Position numbers and translations under genes: made by a program
From: Blautia glucerasea
GTDB taxonomy: Bacteria > Bacillota > Clostridia > Lachnospirales > Lachnospiraceae
NCBI RefSeq assembly: GCF_013304385.1
Contig: NZ_JAAITU010000039.1
Coordinates: forward strand, 1 to 38,482
Length of the DNA: 38,482 nucleotides
Direction of reading: 5' to 3'
The notes under the pieces: generated by a model
Databases searched by the model: none
What the model saw: the letters and a program-made list of their open reading frames with translations, nothing else
Told to the model about the DNA's origin: nothing
Shown here: in pieces, positions 14,511 to 24,876 of the stretch
Numbering within the stretch: the first letter of the stretch is position 1
Layout: each line of letters begins with the position of its first letter

Positions 14511-14980
14511 GTGGTTACACTGTCCACATAGGGTCTTAATGAATCCGGCATCATCCTTCCTGTCAGCACTACATGCATAGATTCATTCTTCAGTTTGAGA
14601 ATGTCTGTGATCATATCCAATGTAGCGATCCCATTGTCCAGAAGCCCCAGGATCTCATCCAGTACAAGGAAATCACATTCCTGGGTGGCAACTACCTTCC
14701 TGGAGAAATTCAGTCCATTCAGAATATTGCGTTTCTCCTCTGACTTCTCCTGTTCTGTCAGCTCCTCATAGCAGGTTTCCATTTTCTCGAAGCGAAAAAT
14801 CTTAATATCCAGTTCATCCAGTTCTTCCAGAAAATCCAGTTCCCGGCGTTCATTTCCCTTCAGGAACTGTATGATGATCACACTTTTGCCCTGAGTGGAT
14901 GCCCGCAGGCTCTGTCCCATTGCCAGAGTAGTCTTTCCCCGGCCACTTCCACAGTAAACCTCTGTTAATTCTCTTTCCAT
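14489..14980 (-). CDS. CobO/BtuR-type corrinoid adenosyltransferase-like P-loop protein
   Basis: The 163-residue protein has a P-loop (YCGSGRGKTTLAMGQSLRA at about residues 9-27), then VIIIQFLKGNE, CDFLVLDEILGLLDNG and VVLTGRMMPDSLRPYVD. These are the order and motifs of CobO/CobA/BtuR, which attach the adenosyl group to cobalt in corrinoids. The usual P-loop is GNGKGKTTAA, so this is a variant branch. No other cobalamin gene is nearby; the neighbours are dapA and a two-OB protein, so a strict cobalamin role is not proven. Confidence 0.75.
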   Translation of the reverse strand: MERELTEVYCGSGRGKTTLAMGQSLRASTQGKSVIIIQFLKGNERRELDFLEELDELDIKIFRFEKMETCYEELTEQEKSEEKRNILNGLNFSRKVVATQECDFLVLDEILGLLDNGIATLDMITDILKLKNESMHVVLTGRMMPDSLRPYVDSVTTLTTEMI

Positions 14981-15168
14981 AATATTTCCTCTCGACGCTG
15001 CGTCCAGCTGGATTTCCCTGTCAGAAAAAGCTGCCGGTCAGTGACATTTTGCTGCTGTAAAATACAGGCGCAAACTACGCCATTTTCAAATAATATCCTT
15101 ATATTACCTCAGTTTCGCCAGAATTGCAAGCCCAGCATGACCGATGATCATTTTACTTAGGCAGCATA

Positions 15169-15795
15169 TCATTCTATGTACTCTAGCTTGCTTACAGATA
15201 TTTCATAGGCAGTCCGCTTTTCTGTTTCGTTTTCCCCGATGCGCTTCATATATTCCCTGCTCTGTATCCTGCCCCAGATCAGTACATGACCGCCCACTTC
15301 AAAGGCAGAAGCGTATCTTGCATTTCTTCCCCAGCAAATACAGGGGATATAATCTGATTTACCATAAGGTCTGTTTACAGCCAGTAAAATATCTGCGATT
15401 TCCCTTCCAAGAGGGGTTTTTCTATAAACAGGCGGCTTACAGATATAGCCGTCCAGAAATATCTGATTGACCGGATCAGCCTCATCATCTTCCTCCACAA
15501 ATCTCAGTTCTCTTACAAAAACAGACAATACCAGCCGATTATGTTTTTCTTCGTGTCGGTTATAGGACCGGAACTGTCCATGGATCTCTATGTATTCCCC
15601 CACATAGTCCTGGGTTACATCCACCAGTCTTTCCGAAATCATTACCGGAATCCTGTCCTCTGAATTACTCAATCTTTTCACTAGCAGCTCCATGGTATAA
15701 AAACCTTCTCCGAAAACCTGGTGACTGAAGGTAAAACCTGTTGCGATCTTCCCAATGATCCACACCTGATTGTTTTCAATAATTTTATCTGCCAT
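15169..15795 (-). CDS. Single-stranded DNA-binding-like protein with two OB folds
   Basis: The 208-residue protein has two SSB-like halves. Residues 7-100 start NQVWIIGKIATGFTFSHQVF. Residues 109-208 start NQIFLDGYICKPPVYRKTPL and continue IADILLAVNRPYGKSDYIPC, WGRNARYASAFEVGGHVLIW and GRIQS, very close to a canonical SSB OB fold. The first half is more diverged. The acidic C-terminal tip used by housekeeping SSB for partner binding is absent; the end is SVSKLEYIE. It is probably an accessory or paralogous SSB. It lies alone, divergent from typA. Confidence 0.8.
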   Translation of the reverse strand: MADKIIENNQVWIIGKIATGFTFSHQVFGEGFYTMELLVKRLSNSEDRIPVMISERLVDVTQDYVGEYIEIHGQFRSYNRHEEKHNRLVLSVFVRELRFVEEDDEADPVNQIFLDGYICKPPVYRKTPLGREIADILLAVNRPYGKSDYIPCICWGRNARYASAFEVGGHVLIWGRIQSREYMKRIGENETEKRTAYEISVSKLEYIE

Positions 15796-15921
15796 AATGT
15801 AGCTCTCCTTCCCTTCACTTTGCGTGTTGCTGCCCTCTTGGGCGGGTCTATATTATGTATGTAGATAAGATCTTTTTTAGAACCAAAAAATCAGGAAAAT
15901 CAAAAAAATCATTCCAACACC

Positions 15922-15949
15922 TTGTAATCTGCGAAAAATGTGGTAAACT
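15922..15949 (+). promoter_or_regulatory. Probable promoter of typA
   Basis: TTGTAA (15922-15927) and TAAACT (15944-15949), preceded by TG at the extended position, are 16 bp apart. The start codon at 16021 is about 65 bp downstream of the expected transcription start. Confidence 0.5.
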
Positions 15950-16020
15950 GAAAAATCGGACAACTTATGAGAATGAAACACATTAATATAGAAAGAATAG
16001 AAAGAAAGGAATTCGATTTT

Positions 16021-17853
16021 ATGAAGACCAAACGCGAAGATGTACGCAATGTAGCCATTATTGCCCACGTTGACCATGGGAAAACCACACTTGTGGACCA
16101 GCTTTTGAAACAAAGCGGCGTTTTCCGTGCAAATCAGGAAGTTCAGGAGCGTGTCATGGACTCCAATGATATTGAAAGAGAGCGTGGTATCACTATCCTC
16201 TCCAAGAATACTGCTGTTCATTACAAAGGTGTTAAGATTAATATTATTGACACACCTGGACATGCTGATTTCGGCGGTGAAGTAGAACGTGTGCTTAAAA
16301 TGGTAGACGGCGTCATCCTCCTGGTTGATGCCTTTGAGGGTGCTATGCCCCAGACCAAATTTGTTTTAAGAAAAGCTCTGGAACTGGATCTGCACGTGAT
16401 CGTCTGCATCAACAAGATCGACAGACCAGAAGCAAGACCGGATGAAGTTGTTGATGAGGTACTGGAACTGCTCATGGATCTGGGTGCTTCTGATGAGCAG
16501 CTGGACTGCCCGTTCCTTTATGCTTCAGCCAAGACAGGTCATGCAGTTTTGGATCTGAAGGACACACCGGAAAACATGGAGCCTTTATTTGAAGCTATTC
16601 TGAAATACATCCCTGCACCGGAAGGTGATCCGGATGCAGACACCCAGGTACTGATCAGCACTATTGACTACAATGAATATGTAGGCCGTATCGGCGTAGG
16701 TAAGGTTGAAAATGGCTCCATCGCCGTAAATCAGGAGCTTACTCTTTTGAACCACCATGATCCTGACAAGCGCCAGAAGGTAAAAATCAGCAAGCTGTAT
16801 GAATTTGACGGTCTGAATAAGGTGGAAGTAAAAGAAGCTTCCATTGGTTCTATTGTTGCTATCTCCGGCATTGCACAGATTCATATCGGTGATACCCTGT
16901 GCGGTGGTGAGAATCCGGAAGCAATCCCCTTCCAGAAGATTTCTGAGCCTACCATTGCCATGAATTTCCTGGTAAATGACAGTCCTTTAGCCGGCCAGGA
17001 AGGAAAATATATTACTTCCAGACATCTTCGTGACCGTCTTTACAAAGAGCTGAATACAGATGTGAGCCTGCGTGTAGAGGATACTGAAACCACAGAGTGT
17101 TTTAAGGTTTCCGGCCGTGGTGAGCTTCACCTTTCTGTACTGATCGAGAATATGCGTCGTGAAGGTTTTGAGTTTGCAGTGAGCAAGCCGGAGGTTCTGT
17201 ATCACTATGATGAACGCGGCAAGAAATTGGAGCCAATGGAGATCGCATATGTAGATGTTCCTGAGGAGTTTTCCGGAACTGTGATCCAGAAGTTAAGCGA
17301 GCGTAAAGGAGAACTGCAGGGCATGAGTACTGCCAGTGATGGCTCTGTCCGTCTTGAGTTCCATATCCCTTCCAGAGGTATGATCGGCTTCCGTGGTGAT
17401 TTCCTTACTTCTACCAAGGGAACCGGTGTGATCAATACGGAGTTTGATGGTTATGCGCCTTACAAGGGAGATTTCCCATACAGAAAACAGGGTTCCCTGA
17501 TCGCATTCGAGGCTGGAGAATCTGTGACTTACGGTCTTTTCGCTGCCCAGGAGCGTGGTACCTTATTTATCGGACCTGGCCAGAAGGTTTATAGTGGTAT
17601 GGTCATCGGACAAAATGGTAAAGCAGAGGATATTGAACTGAATGTATGCAAAACAAAGCATCTTACCAACACACGTTCCTCTTCCGCTGACGAAGCATTA
17701 AAGCTGACTCCACCTAAGATACTCAGTCTGGAGCAGGCAATTGAATTTATTGATACGGATGAGCTTCTGGAGGTAACACCAAAAAGCCTTCGTATCCGCA
17801 AAAGGATCCTTGATGCAAGGGATCGTAAAAGAGCTGCCTTTAAGAAAAACTGA
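16021..17853 (+). CDS. typA: Ribosome-associated GTPase TypA/BipA
   Basis: The start at 16021 (MKTKREDVRNVAIIAHVDHG) follows an AAAGGA site and matches the family; an ATG at 15967 has no ribosome binding site. The 610-residue protein has the EF-G-like GTPase domain (AHVDHGKTTL, DTPGHADFGGE, INKID), the beta-barrel domain II, the two alpha/beta domains (RGELHLSVLIENMRREGFEF, IPSRGMIGFRGDF) and the BipA C-terminal domain (TNTRSSSADEALKLTPPK). It binds the ribosomal A site region and supports 50S assembly, especially in cold or stress. Single-gene unit on the plus strand. Confidence 0.97.
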   Translation: MKTKREDVRNVAIIAHVDHGKTTLVDQLLKQSGVFRANQEVQERVMDSNDIERERGITILSKNTAVHYKGVKINIIDTPGHADFGGEVERVLKMVDGVILLVDAFEGAMPQTKFVLRKALELDLHVIVCINKIDRPEARPDEVVDEVLELLMDLGASDEQLDCPFLYASAKTGHAVLDLKDTPENMEPLFEAILKYIPAPEGDPDADTQVLISTIDYNEYVGRIGVGKVENGSIAVNQELTLLNHHDPDKRQKVKISKLYEFDGLNKVEVKEASIGSIVAISGIAQIHIGDTLCGGENPEAIPFQKISEPTIAMNFLVNDSPLAGQEGKYITSRHLRDRLYKELNTDVSLRVEDTETTECFKVSGRGELHLSVLIENMRREGFEFAVSKPEVLYHYDERGKKLEPMEIAYVDVPEEFSGTVIQKLSERKGELQGMSTASDGSVRLEFHIPSRGMIGFRGDFLTSTKGTGVINTEFDGYAPYKGDFPYRKQGSLIAFEAGESVTYGLFAAQERGTLFIGPGQKVYSGMVIGQNGKAEDIELNVCKTKHLTNTRSSSADEALKLTPPKILSLEQAIEFIDTDELLEVTPKSLRIRKRILDARDRKRAAFKKN

Positions 17854-17896
17854 TTTTACATCCCCAAGGCCTGCCGCTAAGGTTTTGTCCGGATGT

Positions 17897-17954
17897 AGTA
17901 TATCATGCAATTGCATGACGCGCACCTCGCAGCAAGAATGCCGAGGCATTCTTG
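17897..17954. repeat. 58-bp palindromic dispersed repeat, copy 2 (inverted)
   Basis: This is the reverse complement of 11117-11174 with one mismatch. It sits between the typA stop and the shared terminator, so it is part of the typA 3' UTR. Confidence 0.85.
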
Positions 17955-17960
17955 ATTATA

Positions 17961-18014
17961 AAATACCCTGTGCTTTCCGCATGATCTTTCACGGAAGGTA
18001 CAGGGTATTTTTTA
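17961..18014. terminator. Bidirectional terminator between typA and the MATE gene
   Basis: The stem AAATACCCTGT with an inner CTTCC-type stem (17961-17979 with 17992-18010) ends in TTTTTT on the plus strand and an A run at the other side. The two genes converge here. Confidence 0.85.
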
Positions 18015-18015
18015 C

Positions 18016-19401
18016 TTATTCTTTTTCCAGTTCTTCTCTTCGCCGCGCAAGGATCCTTGGAAAGAAATGAAGAAACAGACAGGTAGTCACTGTGGCACTG
18101 ATCACATCTGCCAGCGGCTCTGAAAGGAAAGCTGCATCTGCAGCGATCACCGCCGGAAAGATCAGAAGCACACCTAAGAATAAAGTTTTACGGAACATAG
18201 AGCAGAACAGTGCAAGCCGCACCTGCCCCAGAGCTGTAGATTCATCTACCAAAGGATACTGTACAGCCAATGGTATGATCATGGCTGTAAAAATCCGGAT
18301 GTATCGTACAGATCTGTTCAGGAGCATTTCATCTCTGGTAAAAAGTGAAACATATAGCGGGGATACAGTAAAGGTTACAATCGTCATCAGTCCGCAAAAA
18401 AGCAGACACAGCCCAACAATACACTTCATTGCCTTCTTTACCCGCTCTCCATCCCCGCTTCCGTAATTATAGCTGATCACAGGCTGGCACCCAAGAGTAA
18501 TTCCGCCCAGAGGCATGGTGATCAGAAGCATATAGCTTTGTACGATGGTGGCACAGGTTACAAGAATGTCCCCTTCTTTTCCCCCTCCATAACGCTGAAG
18601 CACTGTATTTAATACGATCAGGATCACGCTGTCAAAAGCAATGATCAAAAATGGGGACATCCCGAAAGCAAGGATCCTTTTCACGGTTTTCCAGGAAAAT
18701 CCTCCCCAGCCAAGACGTACCGGCATCTTTTTGCTGTGCAGAAAAAGAAGTACAGCCACGCAGGATGCCATCTGGGAGATCACGGTAGCAGCCGCAGCCC
18801 CTGCCACACCCATGTGGAATACAAAGATGAACACCGGATCCAGGGCAATATTCAGAATTGCACCAAGGATCACTGTTCCCATCCCAAGGCCGGAGAACCC
18901 CTGTCCGATCAGATAGCTGTTCATGCCACAGGCCATCAGGGCAAAAAAAGTACCCGCCGTGTAAATGGTCAGGTAGGTATCCGCATATTGAAAAGTGGCA
19001 TTGCTGGCTCCAAACCAAAGGATCAGCTTTTCCTTTGATAGAAGAAAGACGATGGTAAGAATTGCTGACAGTGCAGTAAGCATCATGAATCCATTATTCA
19101 TGATCTTTTTTGCTTCTTTTGTATTCCCCTCTCCCATACGCATAGCCATTAAAGGAGATCCTCCCAGGCCCACAAGGGTGCCAAAGGAGGACAATAATGT
19201 AACGATTGGAGCGCACACACCTGCTCCGGCCAGGGCCAGGCTACCCACACCCATTCCAATGTACATACGGTCTACAACGGAATAAAGCACGCTTACCAGC
19301 TGGGCAAGCATAGTGGGAAGAGCCAGGCGCAGCACCAGTTCAGGCACAGGATCTTTACCAAGATCGTTTATGTGTGCCTTCTTTTTCTTTTTGGTGATCA
19401 T
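18016..19401 (-). CDS. MATE-family multidrug/small-molecule efflux protein
   Basis: The start at 19401 (MITKKKKKAHINDLGKDPVP) is chosen over a longer frame that runs back into the aminotransferase gene. The 461-residue protein has about twelve membrane segments and the MATE pattern (LVLRLALPTMLAQLVSVLYS, VDRMYIG, GLGGSPLMAMRMGEGN, and in the second half PLGGITLGCQPVISYNYGSG). MATE transporters export compounds in exchange for Na+ or H+. It is the last gene of the ior operon, four bases after the aminotransferase, so it may export an amino-acid-derived product; that is an inference. Confidence 0.88.
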   Translation of the reverse strand: MITKKKKKAHINDLGKDPVPELVLRLALPTMLAQLVSVLYSVVDRMYIGMGVGSLALAGAGVCAPIVTLLSSFGTLVGLGGSPLMAMRMGEGNTKEAKKIMNNGFMMLTALSAILTIVFLLSKEKLILWFGASNATFQYADTYLTIYTAGTFFALMACGMNSYLIGQGFSGLGMGTVILGAILNIALDPVFIFVFHMGVAGAAAATVISQMASCVAVLLFLHSKKMPVRLGWGGFSWKTVKRILAFGMSPFLIIAFDSVILIVLNTVLQRYGGGKEGDILVTCATIVQSYMLLITMPLGGITLGCQPVISYNYGSGDGERVKKAMKCIVGLCLLFCGLMTIVTFTVSPLYVSLFTRDEMLLNRSVRYIRIFTAMIIPLAVQYPLVDESTALGQVRLALFCSMFRKTLFLGVLLIFPAVIAADAAFLSEPLADVISATVTTCLFLHFFPRILARRREELEKE

Positions 19402-19405
19402 GGTA

Positions 19406-20596
19406 TCAGGCAATTTCAAACTCCTTTGCCAGCTTTGCAAACTGAGGCAGGGAATTGATAATGGTATCATAAGATACACAGTATGCCAGACGTACATATC
19501 CTGGGCAGGCAAAAGAGCTGCCTGGAACCATCAGGATATTGTATTTCTTACCGGCTTCACAAAACTCCTTCTCATCTGCAACCGGTGACTTTACAAAGAG
19601 ATAAAAAGCACCTTCCGGTTTGATGCACTCAAAGCCCAGATCCTTCAGCCCATTATAAAGAGCCAGTCTGTTCTTGTCATAAGCAGCCACATCTACCTCT
19701 GCATCCACACATTTGGCGATCACCTTCTGGATCAGGGATGGTGCATTCACACTGCCGATGGTACGGTTGGCAATGGCCGCTGCAGTGATCATCTCCTGGC
19801 TTCCGTCCGCTTCATCCGGAATCACCAGATAGCCAATACGCTCTCCTGGAAGGGAAAGTGACTTGCTGTAGGAATATCCTACAATAGTATTATCATAGTA
19901 TTTGGTCAGATACGGAACCTGTACCCCATCATAAGCCAGTTCTCTGTATGGCTCATCAGAAATAAGATAGATCACTGTACCATATTCCTTCTGCTTTGCT
20001 TCCATGATGGCAGCCAGCTTCTTGATGGTCTCCTCAGAATAAACAACACCCGTAGGATTATGTGGAGTATTTACGATCACCGCCCTGGTGTTGGGAGTGA
20101 TCTTCTCTTCAAATTCCTGAAGATTAGGCTGGAAGGTAGCAGTATCCGGTGAGATTTCCACCAGCTTTCCGTCGTAGTTCTTTAAATATGCACCATATTC
20201 CAGGAAATACGGTGCAAATACGATCACTTCTTCTCCAGGGTTCAGAATAGTCTTAAGGGCTACATTCAGACCGCTGGCAGCGCCAACTGTCATGATCAGA
20301 TTCTTTGCGCCAAAAGCTGTACCAAAACGGCGGTTCAGGGAATCTGCAATTGCCTGACGCACATCCTCAAAGCCTGCATTGCTCATATAGCCGTGAAGTA
20401 CAGTAGGCTCTGTATCATTTACCAGTTCAATGATGGCCTGGCGTACACAGTCCGGTGCCGGTACGCTTGGATTGCCAAGGCTGAAATCAAAAACATTCTC
20501 TGCACCGTAAATCCCTCTCAAACGGTTTCCTTCTTCAAACATCATACGGATGGCAGAATTGTTTTTAACGTAAGGTTTCATTTTTTCTGCAATCAT
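19406..20596 (-). CDS. Class I/II pyridoxal-phosphate aminotransferase
   Basis: The 396-residue enzyme is a fold-type I aminotransferase. Motifs are FDFSLGNPSVPAP near the start, GAASGLNVALKTIL, NTPHNPTGVVY, the Asp/Tyr pair in LISDEPYREL, the cofactor lysine in GYSYSKSLSLPGERIGY and the substrate arginine in CPGYVRLAYCVS. It should move an amino group from an amino acid to 2-oxoglutarate or a similar acceptor. It sits two bases after iorB, so aromatic or related amino acids are the likely substrates, giving arylpyruvates for the oxidoreductase. Confidence 0.9.
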   Translation of the reverse strand: MIAEKMKPYVKNNSAIRMMFEEGNRLRGIYGAENVFDFSLGNPSVPAPDCVRQAIIELVNDTEPTVLHGYMSNAGFEDVRQAIADSLNRRFGTAFGAKNLIMTVGAASGLNVALKTILNPGEEVIVFAPYFLEYGAYLKNYDGKLVEISPDTATFQPNLQEFEEKITPNTRAVIVNTPHNPTGVVYSEETIKKLAAIMEAKQKEYGTVIYLISDEPYRELAYDGVQVPYLTKYYDNTIVGYSYSKSLSLPGERIGYLVIPDEADGSQEMITAAAIANRTIGSVNAPSLIQKVIAKCVDAEVDVAAYDKNRLALYNGLKDLGFECIKPEGAFYLFVKSPVADEKEFCEAGKKYNILMVPGSSFACPGYVRLAYCVSYDTIINSLPQFAKLAKEFEIA

Positions 20597-20598
20597 GG

Positions 20599-21174
20599 TT
20601 AATCTCCTATCAGTGAAATTCCTTTTTTCAATGCTTTTTTATTTAATTCCAGGAACTGCGGCTTAATATTGGCCTCCAGGATCTGCTCCCAGTGGATATG
20701 CTCCAGCCCCATTGCACGGATGATGGTTCCCAGAAGGATCATATTGGCAGCCTTTTCATTACCAAGCTCTCCTGCAAGGCGGGTAGCATCGATCACCTTT
20801 GCCTTTACATGCTTCTGGATTTCTTCCAGTACATCCTCCGGATATTCCTCTTCTCCTGTGATCACAGACATGGATGGGATCTCTTCGTTATTTACTACAA
20901 GTACTCCATCTGGTTTCAGATAATCCAGTGCACGCAATGCTTCCATTTTCTCGAAGGAAACGATAATATCAGCCTTTCCTTTTTCGATAACCGGAGACAT
21001 TACCTTTTCTCCATAACGCACCTGTGAAGAAACGCTTCCACCTCTCTGGGACATGCCGTGGATCTCGCTCATTTTTACATCATATCCGGCCTCCATCAGA
21101 CCTGTTGTGAGAATCTTGCTGGCAAGGATGGTTCCCTGACCACCTACACCTACTAATAAAATGCTTTTTGTCAT
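20599..21174 (-). CDS. iorB: Indolepyruvate ferredoxin oxidoreductase beta subunit
   Basis: The 191-residue protein has the gamma-domain pattern of 2-oxoacid:ferredoxin oxidoreductases (ILLVGVGGQGTILASKILTT, SEIHGMSQRGGSVSSQVRYG, ADIIVSFEKMEALRALDYL, AANMILLGTI). The ATG at 21174 was preferred to a GTG at 21180 because GGAGG lies seven bases upstream of it. With IorA it forms the enzyme that oxidises arylpyruvates to aryl-acetyl-CoA and reduces ferredoxin. It nearly abuts iorA. Confidence 0.93.
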   Translation of the reverse strand: MTKSILLVGVGGQGTILASKILTTGLMEAGYDVKMSEIHGMSQRGGSVSSQVRYGEKVMSPVIEKGKADIIVSFEKMEALRALDYLKPDGVLVVNNEEIPSMSVITGEEEYPEDVLEEIQKHVKAKVIDATRLAGELGNEKAANMILLGTIIRAMGLEHIHWEQILEANIKPQFLELNKKALKKGISLIGD

Positions 21175-21176
21175 GG

Positions 21177-22955
21177 TCACGCCTCCTCTTTTACAATGGC
21201 AGCCTTAGGGCATACCTGGGTACAAACATCACAGCCTACACACTGTGCTTTATTGATATGGACTTTCTTTGATTTTCTGTCATAGGACATAGCCGGGCAG
21301 CCTGCCTTCAGGCAAAGACGGCAGCCTACGCACTTCTCTTCATCCACTTTGTTCTTTGTAACAAACAGACTGTCAAATTCTGCTTTATCCTCTTTGGAAA
21401 ATTTCTTTAATGCACATGGCCAGCGGGTAATGATCACGGACGGCTCATCCAGTGCCAGGCATTTATCCAGTGTATCATCTACCTCCTGAAGATTGTTAGG
21501 ATTGATCACATATACATGCTTCATGCCGATAGCACGCACCAGATCCTCAATACGGATCAGAGTAGTCTCCTCACCTTTGGCTGTATAACCGGTTCCCGGA
21601 TTATTCTGATGTCCTGTCATTCCTGTGATCCTGTTGTCCAGGATGATATTCACTGTATTGCTCTTATTGTACACTGTGTTGATCAGTGAATTGATACCTG
21701 TATGGAAAAATGTGGAATCGCCAAGTACGGTAACGACTCTTCTGTTCACGCCTTCCATATTGAAGGCTCTTTGCGCCCCATGTCCAAGGCTGATGCTGGC
21801 TCCCATACATACTGTGGAATCCATTGCACTATAGGGCTTTGCAGCTGCCAGTGTATAGCATCCGATATCGCCGCTGATCATAATGTCCTTACGCTTTCCA
21901 AGTCGGTAGAAAAGACCTCTGTGAGGACAGCCTGCACAGAAAGAAGGCGCCCTGCCGATCAGCTTGCTGTGGTCAAAATCCATTACCTGATTTTCTTTTC
22001 CTGTAATGCAGGCACGGATCACATCTGGTGTCAGCTCTCCATATGATGGAAAAAGCTCTTTACCGATGCAGGCACAGCCCTGCTGCTTTACGAATTCTTC
22101 AATATATGGATCATTCTCTTCCAGAACATAAACCTTATCTACCTTAGAACAGAAGTCTTTGATCAGACCTGCAGGCAGAGGATTGGTAAAGCCAAGTTTC
22201 AGATAAGAGGCTTCCTCTCCGAATACTTCCTTTGCATAGTAATAGCAGATACCGGAAGCGATCACACCTACACGGGTATCCCCCATCTCCATCCGGTTAA
22301 ATGGTGTTGTCTCACTGTAAGCAGCAAGCTTCTCCATTCTTTTTTCCAGATTTACACGCAGCTTCCTTGCAATAGCAGGAAGGCAAACGTATTTGGCCGG
22401 ATTCTTCTCCCATGTCTTAGGCTGCTGCTCTGCCCTGTCTGTCAGCTCAACAATAGATTTGGAATGACAGACACGGGTAGTCATACGGATGATAAATGGG
22501 GTATCAAATTCTTCGCCCAGGTCATAGGCTGCTTTCACCATATCAATACATTCCTGGCTGTCGGAAGGCTCCATCATGGCAATCTTGGCTGCTTTGGCAT
22601 AATTGCGGTTATCCTGCTCATTCTGGGAAGAAAACATCCCAGGCTCATCTGCAGTTACGATCACATTGCCGCCGTTTACCCCCATGTAAGCCCAGGTAAA
22701 CATAGGGTCTGCTGCCACATTCATGCCCACATGCTTCATAGATACAATACTTCTCAGTCCTGCAACAGATGCTCCAATAGCAGATTCCATGGCTACCTTT
22801 TCATTGGGTGCCCACTCTGCATAAATCTCTTTGTATGTAGACAGGTTCTCCAGGATCTCTGTACTTGGTGTTCCCGGATATGCAGATGCATAAGAAACAC
22901 CTGCCTCATATGCTCCCCTGGCAATGGCCTCATCGCCGGTCATTAATTTCTTCAT
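21177..22955 (-). CDS. iorA: Indolepyruvate ferredoxin oxidoreductase alpha subunit
   Basis: The 592-residue protein has the pyrimidine-binding domain first (MTGDEAIARGAYEAGVSYAS, YPGTPSTEI). The thiamine diphosphate domain follows (CAGCPHRGLFYRL, ISGDIGCYTL, VTVLGDSTFFHTG, NIILDNRITGMTGHQ). Two C-terminal [4Fe-4S] motifs close it: CVGCRLCLKAGCP and CVGCDVCTQVCP. It performs the thiamine-dependent decarboxylation of aryl-2-oxoacids. AGGAGG precedes the start at 22955. It is the first gene of iorA-iorB-aminotransferase-MATE. No acyl-CoA synthetase (ATP-forming step) is in the operon. Confidence 0.95.
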   Translation of the reverse strand: MKKLMTGDEAIARGAYEAGVSYASAYPGTPSTEILENLSTYKEIYAEWAPNEKVAMESAIGASVAGLRSIVSMKHVGMNVAADPMFTWAYMGVNGGNVIVTADEPGMFSSQNEQDNRNYAKAAKIAMMEPSDSQECIDMVKAAYDLGEEFDTPFIIRMTTRVCHSKSIVELTDRAEQQPKTWEKNPAKYVCLPAIARKLRVNLEKRMEKLAAYSETTPFNRMEMGDTRVGVIASGICYYYAKEVFGEEASYLKLGFTNPLPAGLIKDFCSKVDKVYVLEENDPYIEEFVKQQGCACIGKELFPSYGELTPDVIRACITGKENQVMDFDHSKLIGRAPSFCAGCPHRGLFYRLGKRKDIMISGDIGCYTLAAAKPYSAMDSTVCMGASISLGHGAQRAFNMEGVNRRVVTVLGDSTFFHTGINSLINTVYNKSNTVNIILDNRITGMTGHQNNPGTGYTAKGEETTLIRIEDLVRAIGMKHVYVINPNNLQEVDDTLDKCLALDEPSVIITRWPCALKKFSKEDKAEFDSLFVTKNKVDEEKCVGCRLCLKAGCPAMSYDRKSKKVHINKAQCVGCDVCTQVCPKAAIVKEEA

Positions 22956-22990
22956 TTGCTACCTCCTAAATGGTTCTCTTAATACATGAT

Positions 22991-23018
22991 TGTATACCTT
23001 GACACCTTATCGTGTCAA
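22991..23018 (-). promoter_or_regulatory. iorA promoter overlapped by a perfect inverted repeat
   Basis: On the minus strand the 20-bp dyad TTGACACGATAAGGTGTCAA (22999-23018) has perfect 7-bp arms and a 6-bp spacer. Its left arm supplies a consensus -35, TTGACA; a -10, TATACA (22991-22996), follows at 16 bp. The dyad would be a fitting repressor operator. The regulator is unknown. Confidence 0.6.
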
Positions 23019-23021
23019 CGC

Positions 23022-23053
23022 AAAAAAGTGACAGGTTTCCCTATCACTTTTTT
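23022..23053 (-). terminator. Terminator of the ATP synthase operon
   Basis: The perfect 10-bp stem AAAAAAGTGA (23022-23031) with its complement (23044-23053) has a 12-nt loop. On the minus strand the last arm is the T run. The atpC stop codon lies inside the upstream arm. Confidence 0.85.
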
Positions 23054-23445
23054 ACACTTAGCCGTACCAGTGCACGGTGAAGTTTTGCTTGTGCAAGTTT
23101 GTATTCCTGATCAGTCAAACCGCTTTCGGCAAGCTTTTCTTCTGCTTTTTGCTTCGCAACATCTGCTCGGTGGACGTCTATGTCCTCCTTCCATTCCCAG
23201 GTGGTTGCCAGAAGACTGCAGCTGCCGTTCATCACAGAGATCATACCCCCGATACATGCGGCAGTCCTTCTGCTGCCATCTGCCATCACCACACTGGCTT
23301 CTCCCATGCCAAGGGCAGTGCAGAAATTACAGTGTCTGGCAAGAATGGCAAGATCTCCGGTAATACTGCGGCAGACCACACGTTCTGCCTCTCCTTCAAA
23401 CAGAAGTCCGTCCGGTGTACCGATCCTTAAAGGAAATGTACTCAT
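23044..23445 (-). CDS. atpC: ATP synthase F1 epsilon subunit
   Basis: The 133-residue protein has the epsilon layout: an N-terminal beta-sandwich (FPLRIGTPDGLLFEGEAERV, GDLAILARHCNFCTALGMGE) and a C-terminal helical hairpin rich in Ala/Lys/Glu (HRADVAKQKAEEKLAESG). It is part of the central rotor stalk and can inhibit ATP hydrolysis. The usual GxxGILPxH loop is diverged here (GDLAILARH). It is the last gene of the operon, 12 bases after atpD. Confidence 0.92.
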   Translation of the reverse strand: MSTFPLRIGTPDGLLFEGEAERVVCRSITGDLAILARHCNFCTALGMGEASVVMADGSRRTAACIGGMISVMNGSCSLLATTWEWKEDIDVHRADVAKQKAEEKLAESGLTDQEYKLAQAKLHRALVRLSVKK

Positions 23446-23457
23446 AGGCAGCCTCCT

Positions 23458-24876
<1,419 letters not shown>

